Shown in pieces: positions 49,735 to 60,038 of a stretch of DNA of 64,000 bases. The stretch lies in contig NZ_VFYP01000002.1 of assembly GCF_006443685.1 (NCBI RefSeq), positions 1-64,000 on the forward strand, in the 5' to 3' direction. Position numbers and translations under genes: made by a program. Position 1 is the first letter of the stretch; each line of letters starts with the position of its first letter. The DNA is from Rhizobium glycinendophyticum. Its GTDB lineage: Bacteria; Pseudomonadota; Alphaproteobacteria; Rhizobiales; Rhizobiaceae. The notes below the pieces were generated by a model that worked only from the letters and a program-made list of their open reading frames with translations, was not told the DNA's origin and searched no databases.

Positions 49735-52700
49735 TGGCCACGCTCACCCTTTGCCCCGGCGGAACCCGCCTGTGCCTCCTCTTGCTCACGGGTTACCTGG
49801 CCTTTGCCGCACCAGCCTCCGCGTCCATCGAGAGTGAAGTGGACATGGCACGCACCATCGTAACCGAGGGTATTGTGAAGCTGGATTCCGAGCGAAACCC
49901 TCAGGCGCGTGTCCGCCTGCTGAACGAGGCGGTAGACGCAATCGGTGTTCTGGAGGGGCTGGGGCGCGATGATCCGGCTGATGCCGGAGCGAAGAAAGCC
50001 TTGGTGGACCTCGCTGCGCAGGCCATCCTCCCCGATGTCCTTCGCCTCAGCCTCGTCGAGGCCTTGGCAGCACTCATCGGCCCCGGCGATGCCGGCCTTC
50101 AGGCGGACCTAGACGCCAAAGCCGCAATGGAGGCCATCAGGGATCCGGCTTACCGCTCAGCAGGCTGGAGCGCGCTCGCCGCAGCCCATGTCCGCACCGA
50201 ACAGGGGGAGGAGGCCGAACGTCTGGCGACACTCGCCATTGAGGACGCACGCGGCATCGACCGGGATGCGACACGCGACGGTGCCCTGCGGGCCGCAGTC
50301 TTGGTTTTTCCGCGTGGCAAGCTGCCTGAAGGCATTCTTGAGATAGCCACCAATTCCGTCGTCCTCGCCCGCACCCGTGCCGAACTATATCAGAGGGTCG
50401 CCCTCGATGCGCTGGCCGCGGAAGGCATGCTCAACCCGTCCAGAGATGCACTGACGCCGCTTATCGAAGCAGCGCTCACCGCCAAGAATGGCGCACGCGC
50501 CCTTGTGCTTACCCAGGCACTGGACCGCGATGAGGATGTCCGCGTCGAGTTCCTAGACAACATCCTGCGCCTGGCGCTCGACAAGCGCGACGATGCGCTC
50601 GCACTGCGCACGGCAAAATCCATGTCCCGTGACCGTGATCAGAACAAGGCGCTGCGCCAACTCATCGACGTCCGGATCGACCGCAGCAAGGCTTTGCGCG
50701 CTCGCGAAATCGTTCCCCTGCTTTTGACGGCCAAGGCGCGTGTCGATGCCGATATTGCGATCGCCAAGAATCTCCGCCGTCAGGGTTATGTCGAAGCCGG
50801 CCGCGAGATCCTGCTTCAGGATGTCGCCCTGAAACTCGATGACCCCAATGCCACGGCGAACCTCGTCGCGGCATTGGCGGCCTTCGCGGAATTCGGGCCA
50901 GCGCAAACCCTCGCCCGCGCGCTGCCGGAAGGCAACGAACGGTCCCTCGCCATGTCTCGCCTGGTCAAAGGTTTCGCTGATGACGACCGGCTGGACGACG
51001 CAAACGAACTGCTGGCGGAAATCTCGCGTCGGGAAGATCAGAGCTATGCCCGCTCTGCCATTGCCCGTGCCTTCGTCAAACGCGGCAACACGCAGGAGGC
51101 GACAGCAAGTCTCGTCAAGATCGACCCGGGGGCGGATCGAGATCGGGTTCTCGAGGCGCTCGCCGAGCATGCCGTCGAGAAGGGCGACATGGGCCTTGCT
51201 CGCGATTTTCTGGTCCAGGCCGCCGGTGACGAAACCCGCTGCCGCATCCTGATCGAGATCGCGCTCGCCACCCAGGGCAAGGCCTCCGCCCGGGAAATCC
51301 TGGAAGAAGCGGTTGCCCTCCTCGCCAACGGCAGGGACGTCGACGACAGCCGTGCGGAAATTGCCATCGCCTTCGCCCGAATTGGCGAGCTCGCCCGTGC
51401 TGACAGCCTGCTCGACGCCATCGGCGACCAAGGCGCCCGCAAAGAGGCCGAAAGCGAAATCGCCGATCTCCTGGTGAAGCAGGGCGCTTTGGAACCGGCA
51501 GAACGCCGGCTGCCCCGCCTGCCGGCCGATCTCGCGGCGACCCTGCGTGCGGATTTGGCCTATGCAAACTTCGAGAAAACCGGAGAGGTCGAGACCTTCG
51601 TCTCCAGCGTCGCCGGCCTCCCTTGGCAGGCCCGCGTCCCGGCCCTGCGCCGGATGGCTGAAGCCCGGGCAATAACGCTCGACGTCAAGGGATGGCTGAG
51701 CGATCCTCAGATCGATCCCTTGGCGGTGACCACGCCTGCTGCAGCGGGACAACCGGCCGATTTTGCCATCGGCCGCCATCAGATTGTCGCCCCGGCGCCC
51801 TCGACGAGGGCACTCCCCGGCATTCGGATGCCGAACATTTTCGAGCATGATGCAGCCATGCTGCGGAGCCGCGTCCCCGCCCCGGCCGGGGGCGTAGGCC
51901 ATCTCGCAATTCTCGGCTTCAGTCCCTTCAGCCTGGAGGCTTTCAAGCTGAGCACCGGTGGCGAGGCTGCCATCCATCAGGTCCAGATCTCCCAGCAGAT
52001 GACATGGCCGCGTTACATCGCCGTCGAAAAGGGTGTCGTGACACTCGGCACTCTCCTGCGCGACCTCCCGGAAACCACCGCGCGCCGCCTTCTGTCCGTT
52101 GAGGGCGACACCCTTCTGGTCCGCGTTCCCATCATCGTACTGCCCGGTGCAACGCTGCTGATGTCAGGCGCGGAATTCAGCCAGTACAAGCTCGGCGCCC
52201 AATCCGGCACCTTCATCGCCGTTGCCGGACGCCTCGTCGTCCAGGATGCCGAAATCATCGGCTATGACGAGATTGCCGCCCGCCCGGCCGTTGCAACCGA
52301 CAAGACACGGGCGAATTTCCGTCCATTCATCACCGCCTGGGGCGGCAGCGACATCCAGATCGCCGGCAGTCGCCTCGCCATGTTGGGCTACGACAGCAGC
52401 AAGGCCTTCGGCCTTACCCAGTCCAGCGGCGCCGCCGTGCAGTCGCTCTATGCCTTCGACGACAATCGCCCTACGGGCAACATCGTCGACAACAGCTTCG
52501 AGAACCTGCGCTATGGCTATTACAGCTACGAGGTCGATCATGTCCGCGTCATCGGCAACGAATATCGCGACAACATCATATACGGCATCGACCCGCATGA
52601 CCGGTCGCGTCACCTGCTGATTGCGCTCAACACCGCCTATGGCTCGCAGAAAAAGCACGGGATCATCGTCTCGCGCGAAGTCGACGACAGTTTCATCGTC

Positions 52701-53354
52701 GGCAATGTTTCCGTTCACAACAGAGGCTCGGGCATCATGCTCGACCGCACCAGTGTCCGCAACATCGTCTATGCCAACACGGCGGTCGCAAACGAGGGTG
52801 ACGGCCTCACCTTCTACGAAAGCGGCTGCAACATCGCTGCGGCCAACGACCTCAGTCGCAACCGTCGCGCCGGCATCAAGATCCGCAACAGCGCCGATGT
52901 CGGCATTTACGACAATCGCGTAGAGGCCAACACGCAAAGCGGCGCCGACATTTATGTCGCCGACCTGCGTCAGTCGCCGGAAGGCAAGACCCGGAATTTC
53001 GAGCTCGACCCCTACCAGACACTGGTCACGGCCGTCATCAGCGGCAATGCCTTCTCCGAGAACGCAGACGCCATCAATGTTGCGGGCGCTGCCCAACTTC
53101 AGCTCGACGGCAACATGTATCGGCGCCAGCGCGACAACATCTTCGCTGGAGACCTGCGCCAACTATCCCCCTTCCTGCTGCGCCTGCGCGAGACATCGGC
53201 TCTCCTCACCGACAATAGCTGTGAGCCGGAAGAGCCAGTACAAAGCTGCAGGTTCGGCGAATGGCCGCATCCGCCGCGTAAGCGCAACATCTGCACCGGG
53301 ATGATGCTGTCCCCGGCACCGGCCGCGATCGGCGAGGCGGCACGGGATGGCTAG
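49734..53354 (+). CDS. algG: helical-repeat / AlgG mannuronan C5-epimerase fusion
   Basis: The 1206-residue periplasmic protein has a signal peptide (cut near ASA-SI, residue 31). Residues 35 to about 650 are a long alpha-helical region of degenerate TPR-like helical pairs (for example RSAIARAFVKRGNTQEATASL). Residues about 690-1206 are an AlgG-type right-handed beta-helix with the catalytic DPHD at 953-956 (YGIDPHDRSRHLLIA) and DNSFENLRYGYYSYE. AlgG turns mannuronate into guluronate in the polymer. Pseudomonas AlgG is about 540 residues, so the N-terminal half is an added module, possibly replacing the AlgK-type scaffold. Coupled to genes on both sides. Confidence 0.88.
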   Translation: MATLTLCPGGTRLCLLLLTGYLAFAAPASASIESEVDMARTIVTEGIVKLDSERNPQARVRLLNEAVDAIGVLEGLGRDDPADAGAKKALVDLAAQAILPDVLRLSLVEALAALIGPGDAGLQADLDAKAAMEAIRDPAYRSAGWSALAAAHVRTEQGEEAERLATLAIEDARGIDRDATRDGALRAAVLVFPRGKLPEGILEIATNSVVLARTRAELYQRVALDALAAEGMLNPSRDALTPLIEAALTAKNGARALVLTQALDRDEDVRVEFLDNILRLALDKRDDALALRTAKSMSRDRDQNKALRQLIDVRIDRSKALRAREIVPLLLTAKARVDADIAIAKNLRRQGYVEAGREILLQDVALKLDDPNATANLVAALAAFAEFGPAQTLARALPEGNERSLAMSRLVKGFADDDRLDDANELLAEISRREDQSYARSAIARAFVKRGNTQEATASLVKIDPGADRDRVLEALAEHAVEKGDMGLARDFLVQAAGDETRCRILIEIALATQGKASAREILEEAVALLANGRDVDDSRAEIAIAFARIGELARADSLLDAIGDQGARKEAESEIADLLVKQGALEPAERRLPRLPADLAATLRADLAYANFEKTGEVETFVSSVAGLPWQARVPALRRMAEARAITLDVKGWLSDPQIDPLAVTTPAAAGQPADFAIGRHQIVAPAPSTRALPGIRMPNIFEHDAAMLRSRVPAPAGGVGHLAILGFSPFSLEAFKLSTGGEAAIHQVQISQQMTWPRYIAVEKGVVTLGTLLRDLPETTARRLLSVEGDTLLVRVPIIVLPGATLLMSGAEFSQYKLGAQSGTFIAVAGRLVVQDAEIIGYDEIAARPAVATDKTRANFRPFITAWGGSDIQIAGSRLAMLGYDSSKAFGLTQSSGAAVQSLYAFDDNRPTGNIVDNSFENLRYGYYSYEVDHVRVIGNEYRDNIIYGIDPHDRSRHLLIALNTAYGSQKKHGIIVSREVDDSFIVGNVSVHNRGSGIMLDRTSVRNIVYANTAVANEGDGLTFYESGCNIAAANDLSRNRRAGIKIRNSADVGIYDNRVEANTQSGADIYVADLRQSPEGKTRNFELDPYQTLVTAVISGNAFSENADAINVAGAAQLQLDGNMYRRQRDNIFAGDLRQLSPFLLRLRETSALLTDNSCEPEEPVQSCRFGEWPHPPRKRNICTGMMLSPAPAAIGEAARDG

Positions 53355-54453
53355 GCTCTTTTCGCTCGTGATTGCGGCCTGCCTTTTGCTGGGCCTTGCG
53401 CTTCCGGCGATGGCATCGGGCTGGGCAGGCCTCTTCGACGTCAAGAGCCGGGCCAACGCCCTTCAGACCGACGCCTACAGAGACATTCGCGCGCTGTGCC
53501 TCGCGATCGCCATCGATCCTGCCTGGGAGACGCTGAAACCGATCCGCAGGCTCGCAACTACCGAAGGTTACGGCTCCGACACCTCGGCTGAGGATTTCTC
53601 TTGGGCTGTGATGGTGCTCTCCGGTCGTGCTCTCGCCGGCGACGCCGGTGCTCGCAGCCGCCTGAGCGATCTGCTTGACCGCTGGGCAGCCGCCGCAGCC
53701 TTCACCGAAACGGAAGAGATCAACGATGCCTATTATGCGCTGAAGCGGCAATTGCTGCCGCTGAGCGTCGCCTATGCCATTCTCGAGCCCGGCATGGAGG
53801 CCGAACGGGAGGGCCGCCTGCGCGCCTGGATCGATGGCCTGGTCCGCAAGATCGACCACACCTTCGATGGGGACGTCGACCATAACAACCACCGGGTCTT
53901 GGCCGACAGTGTGCTTGCCGTCTGGGGCGCCCAGACCGGTAACAAAGCCATGATGGAAAAGGGTCTCGCCAGATACGAAACCGTTCTTGACGATGTCAGG
54001 CCGGATGGAACCCTGGCCCTGGAGGCAAGGCGGGGCGCTCGTGCCCTTTGGTATCAGCGCCAGACACTCTCAAGCCTGACCGTCATGGCCGAGACGGCAC
54101 GCGGTCAGGGCTTTGATCTCTACGGCCGCACCTCGCCCGAAGGGCGCTCTTACGCCACCTTGCTCGGCGCGCTTCTCAACGGCATAGCCTCGCCGATCCT
54201 GGTCGCCGTCTATTCAGCCGAAAACCACATTCCCGGGCCTGAAAAAGACTTCCATCAGCTGGAACTCGGCTTCCTTGAGACCCGTGGTCACGGACGCCAC
54301 TACATGGGCTGGGCCGAGGCGGCCATTCTTTCCGGTCACGGCCTCGCCTTCGATAGGCTGAAGGACCTCTTTTCGCGGCAGATCGTGGCACGACGGCCTC
54401 TGATTGATGAATTCATTGGTGGAAATTCGACATGTTTCTGGGGGCAGCCATGA
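53347..54453 (+). CDS. PL5 alginate lyase-like protein, divergent
   Basis: The 368-residue protein has a signal peptide (cut after AMA, residue 23) and an (alpha/alpha) barrel of the alginate lyase family. Catalytic positions are kept with family spacing: N181-H182 (DHNNHRVLAD), R229 and Y236 (EARRGARALWYQ), with 47 and 7 residues between them. It lacks the N-terminal SKY lysine region seen in AlgL and in the second PL5 protein of this locus, and YHxY is changed to YQRQ. It may cleave mannuronan or act as a periplasmic editing or binding protein. It overlaps algG by 8 bases. Confidence 0.68.
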   Translation: MARLFSLVIAACLLLGLALPAMASGWAGLFDVKSRANALQTDAYRDIRALCLAIAIDPAWETLKPIRRLATTEGYGSDTSAEDFSWAVMVLSGRALAGDAGARSRLSDLLDRWAAAAAFTETEEINDAYYALKRQLLPLSVAYAILEPGMEAEREGRLRAWIDGLVRKIDHTFDGDVDHNNHRVLADSVLAVWGAQTGNKAMMEKGLARYETVLDDVRPDGTLALEARRGARALWYQRQTLSSLTVMAETARGQGFDLYGRTSPEGRSYATLLGALLNGIASPILVAVYSAENHIPGPEKDFHQLELGFLETRGHGRHYMGWAEAAILSGHGLAFDRLKDLFSRQIVARRPLIDEFIGGNSTCFWGQP

Positions 54454-57188
54454 CAGGCCTTGCACAAATCTTCGCCGTTGGTCTCGCCATCCTCGGCCTG
54501 CTTCAGTCCGCAGTTGCCGCCGAGGAAACCGATTTCGCCGCTCGCTTCGCCGCGGAGCAAGCTTTGGTGGCGACGCTCTCCCACAGCACGATGCCCCAGG
54601 ATCAGCGGCAACTGGGCGATCTCTATCGCGACGGCCTGATCTTCAGCGCCGACAACCCGATCCGCAAGGCCGATCGCAACGCTGCGATCGCCGCCTATCG
54701 CCGAGCGATGGAGCTCGGTGACAGCTCGCCCGCCGTCATCGTCTCTCTCGGGCGACTGCTGATGCGCGCCTCGGGCGGCCAAGGCTTTTCCGCGATAGAA
54801 CCTGCGCTGCAGGCACTGGCACTCGAGGGCAACGGGGATGCGACTTATCTGCTCGCCATTGATGCGATGGAAAACCGCCACATGCCTCTGGAGCAGGCTA
54901 TCCCGAGGCTTGAAGCGGCTGCAATGCTCGGAAGCGCCGGAGCCGTGAGGGACCTCGTCGCGGCCGGGGTCCCGGTGGGTGACACGCTTAAACAGGCGGT
55001 CCTCACCCGTCTCACCCAGCGTGCCGAAGAGGGGCAGGCCGCGGCCTCGCTTTCGCTGTTCCATTTTTACGCAGATGGTCTTCTGACCGATCGTGATCCG
55101 CATACGGCCATGAAATGGCTTAAACAGGCGGCTCAAAACGATCCGGTAGGAGCCGTCGAGCAACTGGCGGAACAGTATCTTCTGGGGCTCAATGTCGAGT
55201 CAGATCCGGTCCGCGCCGCCGATCTCTTCCGTCAGGCCGCCCGCGCTGGCGGGCGCAATGCGGCCCTGGCACTTGGTCGCGCGGCGATGACCGAGACGAA
55301 CATGCCGGTATCAAACGCCGAAGCCCGGTGGTGGCTGCAGCGCGCGAGCGAAGCCAATGTGCGCACGGCCTCGGTCGAATTATCGAACCTGGACCTGAAG
55401 ATTGCACTGGCCTTCAAGGGGGCGCCCGAGGAGCGCGAAAAGCTGATCATGGCAGCCCTCGAACCGATCGCCGACGATCCGGACGCCTTGGCCAATCTCG
55501 CCGATCACAACTGGCACTCGACCGACTCCGAGGTGATTGGCAAGGCTCTTCTGCCGCTGTTGGAAAAACAGGCCCTGAACGGTCGCAGCGTCGCTGCGCT
55601 CGCCTACAATGCCTGGCTTGAAGCGAATGGACGCCCCCTGCCCGACGCTATCGCCCGCGCCCTTATTGTAAGCCTGCGAAAAACCCCCTTCGTCAGCGTC
55701 GGGTTTTCCAATTTCACCATTGCCAGCCTGGCTCTGGATAGGCGGATGTCGGAAGCCGTTCTCAGTCGCAACGAAGCGATACGCCTGCTGTTCAAGGCAG
55801 CGGACGACAATGTCGGTCAAGCCATGCTGCGGCTCGGCCAGCTGTACCGCCAAGGCGATCAACTGGCACGCAGCGACAGCTTTGCGAAACGCTGGTTCAT
55901 TCAGGCCAGTGAGCATGCCGTCGAACGCGCAGGCTGGGAATTGGCCGAAATGCAGGCCGCCTCGCGCGATCCCGGCGAACGGCAAGAAGCTGATCGTTTC
56001 TATCTCGGCGAGATCGATGCCGGAGATCCGCGCGGCGGTCTGGCCATGGTTCAGGCACACCTGCGCCAGGATAACTTGGACGGGATCACACTGGAACGGG
56101 CAAAATCCGCCATTCAGGCGCCGAATGACAGGATTGCTCTTGCATCCCTGCTCATTTCCAGCGGCATTCCCAGCCACCTCCAGCAAGCGGACACCCTTCT
56201 GTCCGGCCTCCGGGAAGATGAGCTGGAGCCCGCAGACCTCGTGGCTCTGGGGAGGTTGAAATCAGCTACGGCAGTTACGCCCGAACAGACGGCTGCGGCC
56301 ATTTCGATGCTTGAAAAGGCGGCAGCGAGCGGTTCCCAGTATGCCCGCACCGCACTCGCGTCGAGTTACCTGTCATCTGTCATGCAGCGCGACAAGGTCC
56401 CGGCCGCCATCGCGATGCTGCAGCAAATTCTCGATGACAATCCGAAGGATCCCGAAGCCCGCCTCTTGCTTGCGCGCGCATACATGCTCGGCATCGGCGT
56501 CGAGCGTGATGCTCGCAAGGCGGCGTCGCTGGTCGGCGATGTGCGCAGAGAGAACGGCATGCGCATGCCGAAAGCCACATTGCTGGAGGCAGATTGGCTC
56601 GCCTTCTCCTCCGACGGTCGCAATCCCGCCAAAGCCGTAGCACTCCTCAATGCCCAGGCGGCCCGGGGTTCCTCAGCAGCCGAGCGCGCCCTCGGCGAAT
56701 ATTATCTCAATGGGTTCGGGCCGGCGATCCGGCCGGATGCCGCCGCCAGCCGCATGTATGCGGCTGCCCATTCCGGAGACAAGGAAGCAATGGCGGCCCT
56801 GGGCCACATGCTGTTGAACGGCTACGGACTCAGCCAGTCGCGCGAGGCGGGCCTTGGCTGGCTGGAGCGCGCGGCCAATGCCGGCAATACCGCCGCCATG
56901 TATGAGATCTCCCGCGTCTTTGCTCTGCGTCCCCAGGCAGAGAGCGATACACGTCAGGCCATTGCCTGGCTGCAAAAAGCGGCGGAACGCAATCATCCCA
57001 ACGCCGCCTATCAGCTCGGCCTCGCATATCTGACCGGCGAATGGGTCGAGAAGGACGTGGAACAGGCCTCGATCTGGTTTGATCGTTCGGCACGGTCCGG
57101 AAATCTGCTCGCCGCCCGCACTCTGAAGGCGGTTCGTGACGGCGCGAAGGCCGAGGATGCCGCGATCGTCTCCGACACCGCAGACTGA
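54450..57188 (+). CDS. Sel1-repeat periplasmic protein (AlgK-like scaffold) 1
   Basis: The 912-residue protein has a signal peptide without lipobox (cut after AVAA, about residue 23) and many Sel1/TPR repeats along its length. Examples are AMKWLKQAAQNDPVGAVEQLAEQYLLG and, near the end, AIAWLQKAAERNHPNAAYQLGLAYLTGEWVEKD. AlgK, a shorter Sel1/TPR lipoprotein, guides alginate to the export porin; a similar role is inferred. ATG 54450 overlaps the lyase stop (ATGA) with a G-rich ribosome site; an in-frame ATG at 54432 is possible. Confidence 0.78.
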   Translation: MTGLAQIFAVGLAILGLLQSAVAAEETDFAARFAAEQALVATLSHSTMPQDQRQLGDLYRDGLIFSADNPIRKADRNAAIAAYRRAMELGDSSPAVIVSLGRLLMRASGGQGFSAIEPALQALALEGNGDATYLLAIDAMENRHMPLEQAIPRLEAAAMLGSAGAVRDLVAAGVPVGDTLKQAVLTRLTQRAEEGQAAASLSLFHFYADGLLTDRDPHTAMKWLKQAAQNDPVGAVEQLAEQYLLGLNVESDPVRAADLFRQAARAGGRNAALALGRAAMTETNMPVSNAEARWWLQRASEANVRTASVELSNLDLKIALAFKGAPEEREKLIMAALEPIADDPDALANLADHNWHSTDSEVIGKALLPLLEKQALNGRSVAALAYNAWLEANGRPLPDAIARALIVSLRKTPFVSVGFSNFTIASLALDRRMSEAVLSRNEAIRLLFKAADDNVGQAMLRLGQLYRQGDQLARSDSFAKRWFIQASEHAVERAGWELAEMQAASRDPGERQEADRFYLGEIDAGDPRGGLAMVQAHLRQDNLDGITLERAKSAIQAPNDRIALASLLISSGIPSHLQQADTLLSGLREDELEPADLVALGRLKSATAVTPEQTAAAISMLEKAAASGSQYARTALASSYLSSVMQRDKVPAAIAMLQQILDDNPKDPEARLLLARAYMLGIGVERDARKAASLVGDVRRENGMRMPKATLLEADWLAFSSDGRNPAKAVALLNAQAARGSSAAERALGEYYLNGFGPAIRPDAAASRMYAAAHSGDKEAMAALGHMLLNGYGLSQSREAGLGWLERAANAGNTAAMYEISRVFALRPQAESDTRQAIAWLQKAAERNHPNAAYQLGLAYLTGEWVEKDVEQASIWFDRSARSGNLLAARTLKAVRDGAKAEDAAIVSDTAD

Positions 57189-57266
57189 AGAACGGGCACA
57201 TGGCGGCCCGCAGGGGCTGCCTCGATGAAATGACTGCATGCAAGCAACGCGACTGGAGGACAGCAT

Positions 57267-60038
57267 ATGCAAGGATTTCGTATCCGCCGCTTCGGAATGG
57301 TGCTCGCAACCGCGGTCCTGGCGGCGGCCAGCCTTGGCGAGCGCAGCCATGCCGTATCCCAGGCCACAGAGGCCCTTTATCCGGCGGCGCCTCCGGCGCT
57401 CGATTACGGGCGCATCTGCCGCAAGCCCGATGTCCCGGCGCCGCTCGCCTTCGACTGGCGTGGCTGGACCGGCGGCCCGGTTCCCGTCTCTCAACAGCAG
57501 GTCTTTGCCGATGCCATCCGCTTCATCGACGGCGGCAGCGAAGTCACGCGCGATTTGCCGCTCGCACGGCGCATGCTGGAAATGCTAGTCTCCCAGGGCA
57601 CGGGCCCTGCACTCGGGGCGCGGCGGCGATTGGCTCTGCTGCTGCTCGATGACCGGGCAGGGCCGCAAGATCGCAAACGCGCTGCGGACCTGCTCGTCGA
57701 AGCCACCGCGTCTCAGGAAACAGATGCCGCTCTGTCCCTCGGACGTTTGATTGCTGAGGGCGAGCTCCCCGGTCTTCCTTTGCCGGACGCGCCCCGTTAC
57801 CTGGGGATCGCCGCGGGATTTGGCGAGCCGATGGCCGCCTTCGAACTCTCCGCACTTTATGCAAACGGCGCGCTGCCCGCACCGTTTGAAGAGGCCGCCG
57901 CACATTTCGCCAATCTCGGGACGATCAACCTGCAGACCGCGCTCGCTTCGGGCGACTGTGCCGTGGCGGCCGAATTTGGCCAGTTCCTTGTCGACAAAAA
58001 CCTCCCGGACGGGGCCCAGCGCGCCGTAGCCTGGTTCGAGGTGGCAGCAAAGGCTGGCCACCGCAACGCCCTTGAAAAACTCGCCCGCGCCTACGCCACG
58101 GGGCGCGGCGTGGAAGCACAGCCCGAAGCTGCGCGCCGATATTGGTCCCGGGCGGTCGAAGCCGGATCGGTCGCCGGCCTTGCCGCCCTGGCCGAACAGG
58201 ACCTCATCGCAGGTCTTGACACGCAGGACGTCCGCCACCGGCTTCAACTGGCCATGGCCAATGGCGATCCCAATGCCTTCCTGTTGGCCGCTCGCTTCTA
58301 TCGCGGTGACTTCAACGCCAAGGCTGATTTCCGCGCGCTGCAGCAGGTCCTGGATCAAGCCACCGCGCGGTCGGATGTTTCGATCTTTACGCTGGACATT
58401 TTGGGGAATGCGATGCTGTCCGGTCAGGGCACCGCTCCCGATTTACAGAAAGCAAAGGCAATCTACGAGCGCATTCTGGCATACGGAACGGCCGACGCCG
58501 AAGCCATTTATGGTCGCTATTTGTTGAAATCGGGTGCAGGGATCGAGCAGGCCGTCACCCATCTCCAAAAGGCCGAGGCGACTGGTTCAGCGCTGGTCAC
58601 GACCACGCTCGCCGACATCGCCGCCTGCCGGCAAGAAACCGGCTTCGACCAGCCGGCACTGCTGCGCAAGGCCGCCTCTGCAGGCAATCCACTCGCCCTG
58701 CGCAAACTGGCCCGCCTGTCCCTTGATGTTGGCAACAAGGCGCAGGCGGCCACACTGTTCGAAAAGGCGGCCAGTCTCGGCGACCGTATCGCCATGATCG
58801 AGCGAGCCGCCGCTATACTCCGCGAGGCTGAACAAGCCGGGAGGGAAGCCAAGGTCGCCGCGGAACTGATAGACGCAGCCGGCGCCCCTGGTGAGGGCAT
58901 CATTGCCGGTCGTCTTGCGCTGTATCAGGCGCTTCGCAACGGTCGCCTCGGAGAAGATGCCGGGCGCAGCACTGCTCTCCTGCAGACACTCACCGCGAGC
59001 TTCGACCCGGCCGCCGATGTCGAGATCGTGCGCGATCGGCTGAAATCCGGCAGCATCACCTCAATCGATCCGGAAGCGCGCCAGCGGTTGGAACGCGCGG
59101 CGACTGCCGGCAATGCCGACGCCATGCTGATGCTCGCTCACCTGCTGGCTGCGGACAAGGCCACTGCCGCACAGGCAACCGAGTGGCTGATACGTGCAGC
59201 GGAACAAGGCAATTCCGAAGCTCTTTCCACCCTGCCGACGGATCGAGCAGTACTGACGCGCGTTACCGCCAGCCTCGAAAATGTCCTTCTCTGCGATGGC
59301 GACACGCTGGCGCAAAAGGCGCGGCTTTATCGACTGCTCGGCAACCAAGACGCTGCATCTGCCGCTCTGGCCACGGCAGAGCGAGTGGCCACGACCCGCT
59401 CGCCCCGCCAGATCTTTGCGCTCGCCCAGGCGGTCATGGCAATCACGCCGCAGGCAACGGACGATACGGAACGCGCCGCCCGTCTTCTTTTGAAGAGCGC
59501 CGAAGCCGGCTACGGAAAGGCGAGTCTGGCGCTCGCTCGACTTTACGACGGCGGCAAGCTCGGAGACCGGCACCTTGAGGCCATCGACTGGTATCGCCGC
59601 GCAGCCTTGGCGGACGAGCAGACCGCCGTCCCGGAGCTTGCTCGTCTTGCGAGTGGCGGCGCAGATGCGAATGCCCTCCAAGCCTTGAAATCTGTAGCCA
59701 TAGCCGGCAACGTCACGGCCTTGCGCAGCCTGGGCATGTTGCTGGCCACCCGCACCGGGGCCGACCGCGACGAAGGCATCCACTTGCTTGAAGAAGCCGC
59801 CGCCCGGAAGGATGTCGCGGCGATGAAGATCCTCGCCCGCTTCCATGCGTCGGGCCTGGATGGACAGGTTTCGGCAGCCAAGAGCACCCAGTGGACCCGT
59901 ATGGCCGCGGAAGAAGGCGATGCGGAAGCCATGTTCCAATACGCTCTCGCCCTCGACCTCGGGTTCGGCGTCGAATCCGATGCGAAATCCGCAAAAACCT
60001 GGCACCAGAAGGCACTTGAAAATGGTTTTGTTCAGTAA
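57267..60038 (+). CDS. Sel1-repeat periplasmic protein (AlgK-like scaffold) 2
   Basis: The 923-residue protein has a signal peptide (cut near SHA-VS, residue 29) and an initial non-repeat domain with CRKPDVPAPLAFDWRGWTGG. Long Sel1 arrays follow, such as AVAWFEVAAKAGHRNALEKLARAYATGRGVE and AKTWHQKALENGFVQ at the end. It has no lipobox. Length and architecture mirror the preceding protein, but the sequences are only repeat-level similar. ATG 57267 follows GGAGGA. It overlaps the next gene by 17 bases. Confidence 0.78.
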   Translation: MQGFRIRRFGMVLATAVLAAASLGERSHAVSQATEALYPAAPPALDYGRICRKPDVPAPLAFDWRGWTGGPVPVSQQQVFADAIRFIDGGSEVTRDLPLARRMLEMLVSQGTGPALGARRRLALLLLDDRAGPQDRKRAADLLVEATASQETDAALSLGRLIAEGELPGLPLPDAPRYLGIAAGFGEPMAAFELSALYANGALPAPFEEAAAHFANLGTINLQTALASGDCAVAAEFGQFLVDKNLPDGAQRAVAWFEVAAKAGHRNALEKLARAYATGRGVEAQPEAARRYWSRAVEAGSVAGLAALAEQDLIAGLDTQDVRHRLQLAMANGDPNAFLLAARFYRGDFNAKADFRALQQVLDQATARSDVSIFTLDILGNAMLSGQGTAPDLQKAKAIYERILAYGTADAEAIYGRYLLKSGAGIEQAVTHLQKAEATGSALVTTTLADIAACRQETGFDQPALLRKAASAGNPLALRKLARLSLDVGNKAQAATLFEKAASLGDRIAMIERAAAILREAEQAGREAKVAAELIDAAGAPGEGIIAGRLALYQALRNGRLGEDAGRSTALLQTLTASFDPAADVEIVRDRLKSGSITSIDPEARQRLERAATAGNADAMLMLAHLLAADKATAAQATEWLIRAAEQGNSEALSTLPTDRAVLTRVTASLENVLLCDGDTLAQKARLYRLLGNQDAASAALATAERVATTRSPRQIFALAQAVMAITPQATDDTERAARLLLKSAEAGYGKASLALARLYDGGKLGDRHLEAIDWYRRAALADEQTAVPELARLASGGADANALQALKSVAIAGNVTALRSLGMLLATRTGADRDEGIHLLEEAAARKDVAAMKILARFHASGLDGQVSAAKSTQWTRMAAEEGDAEAMFQYALALDLGFGVESDAKSAKTWHQKALENGFVQ

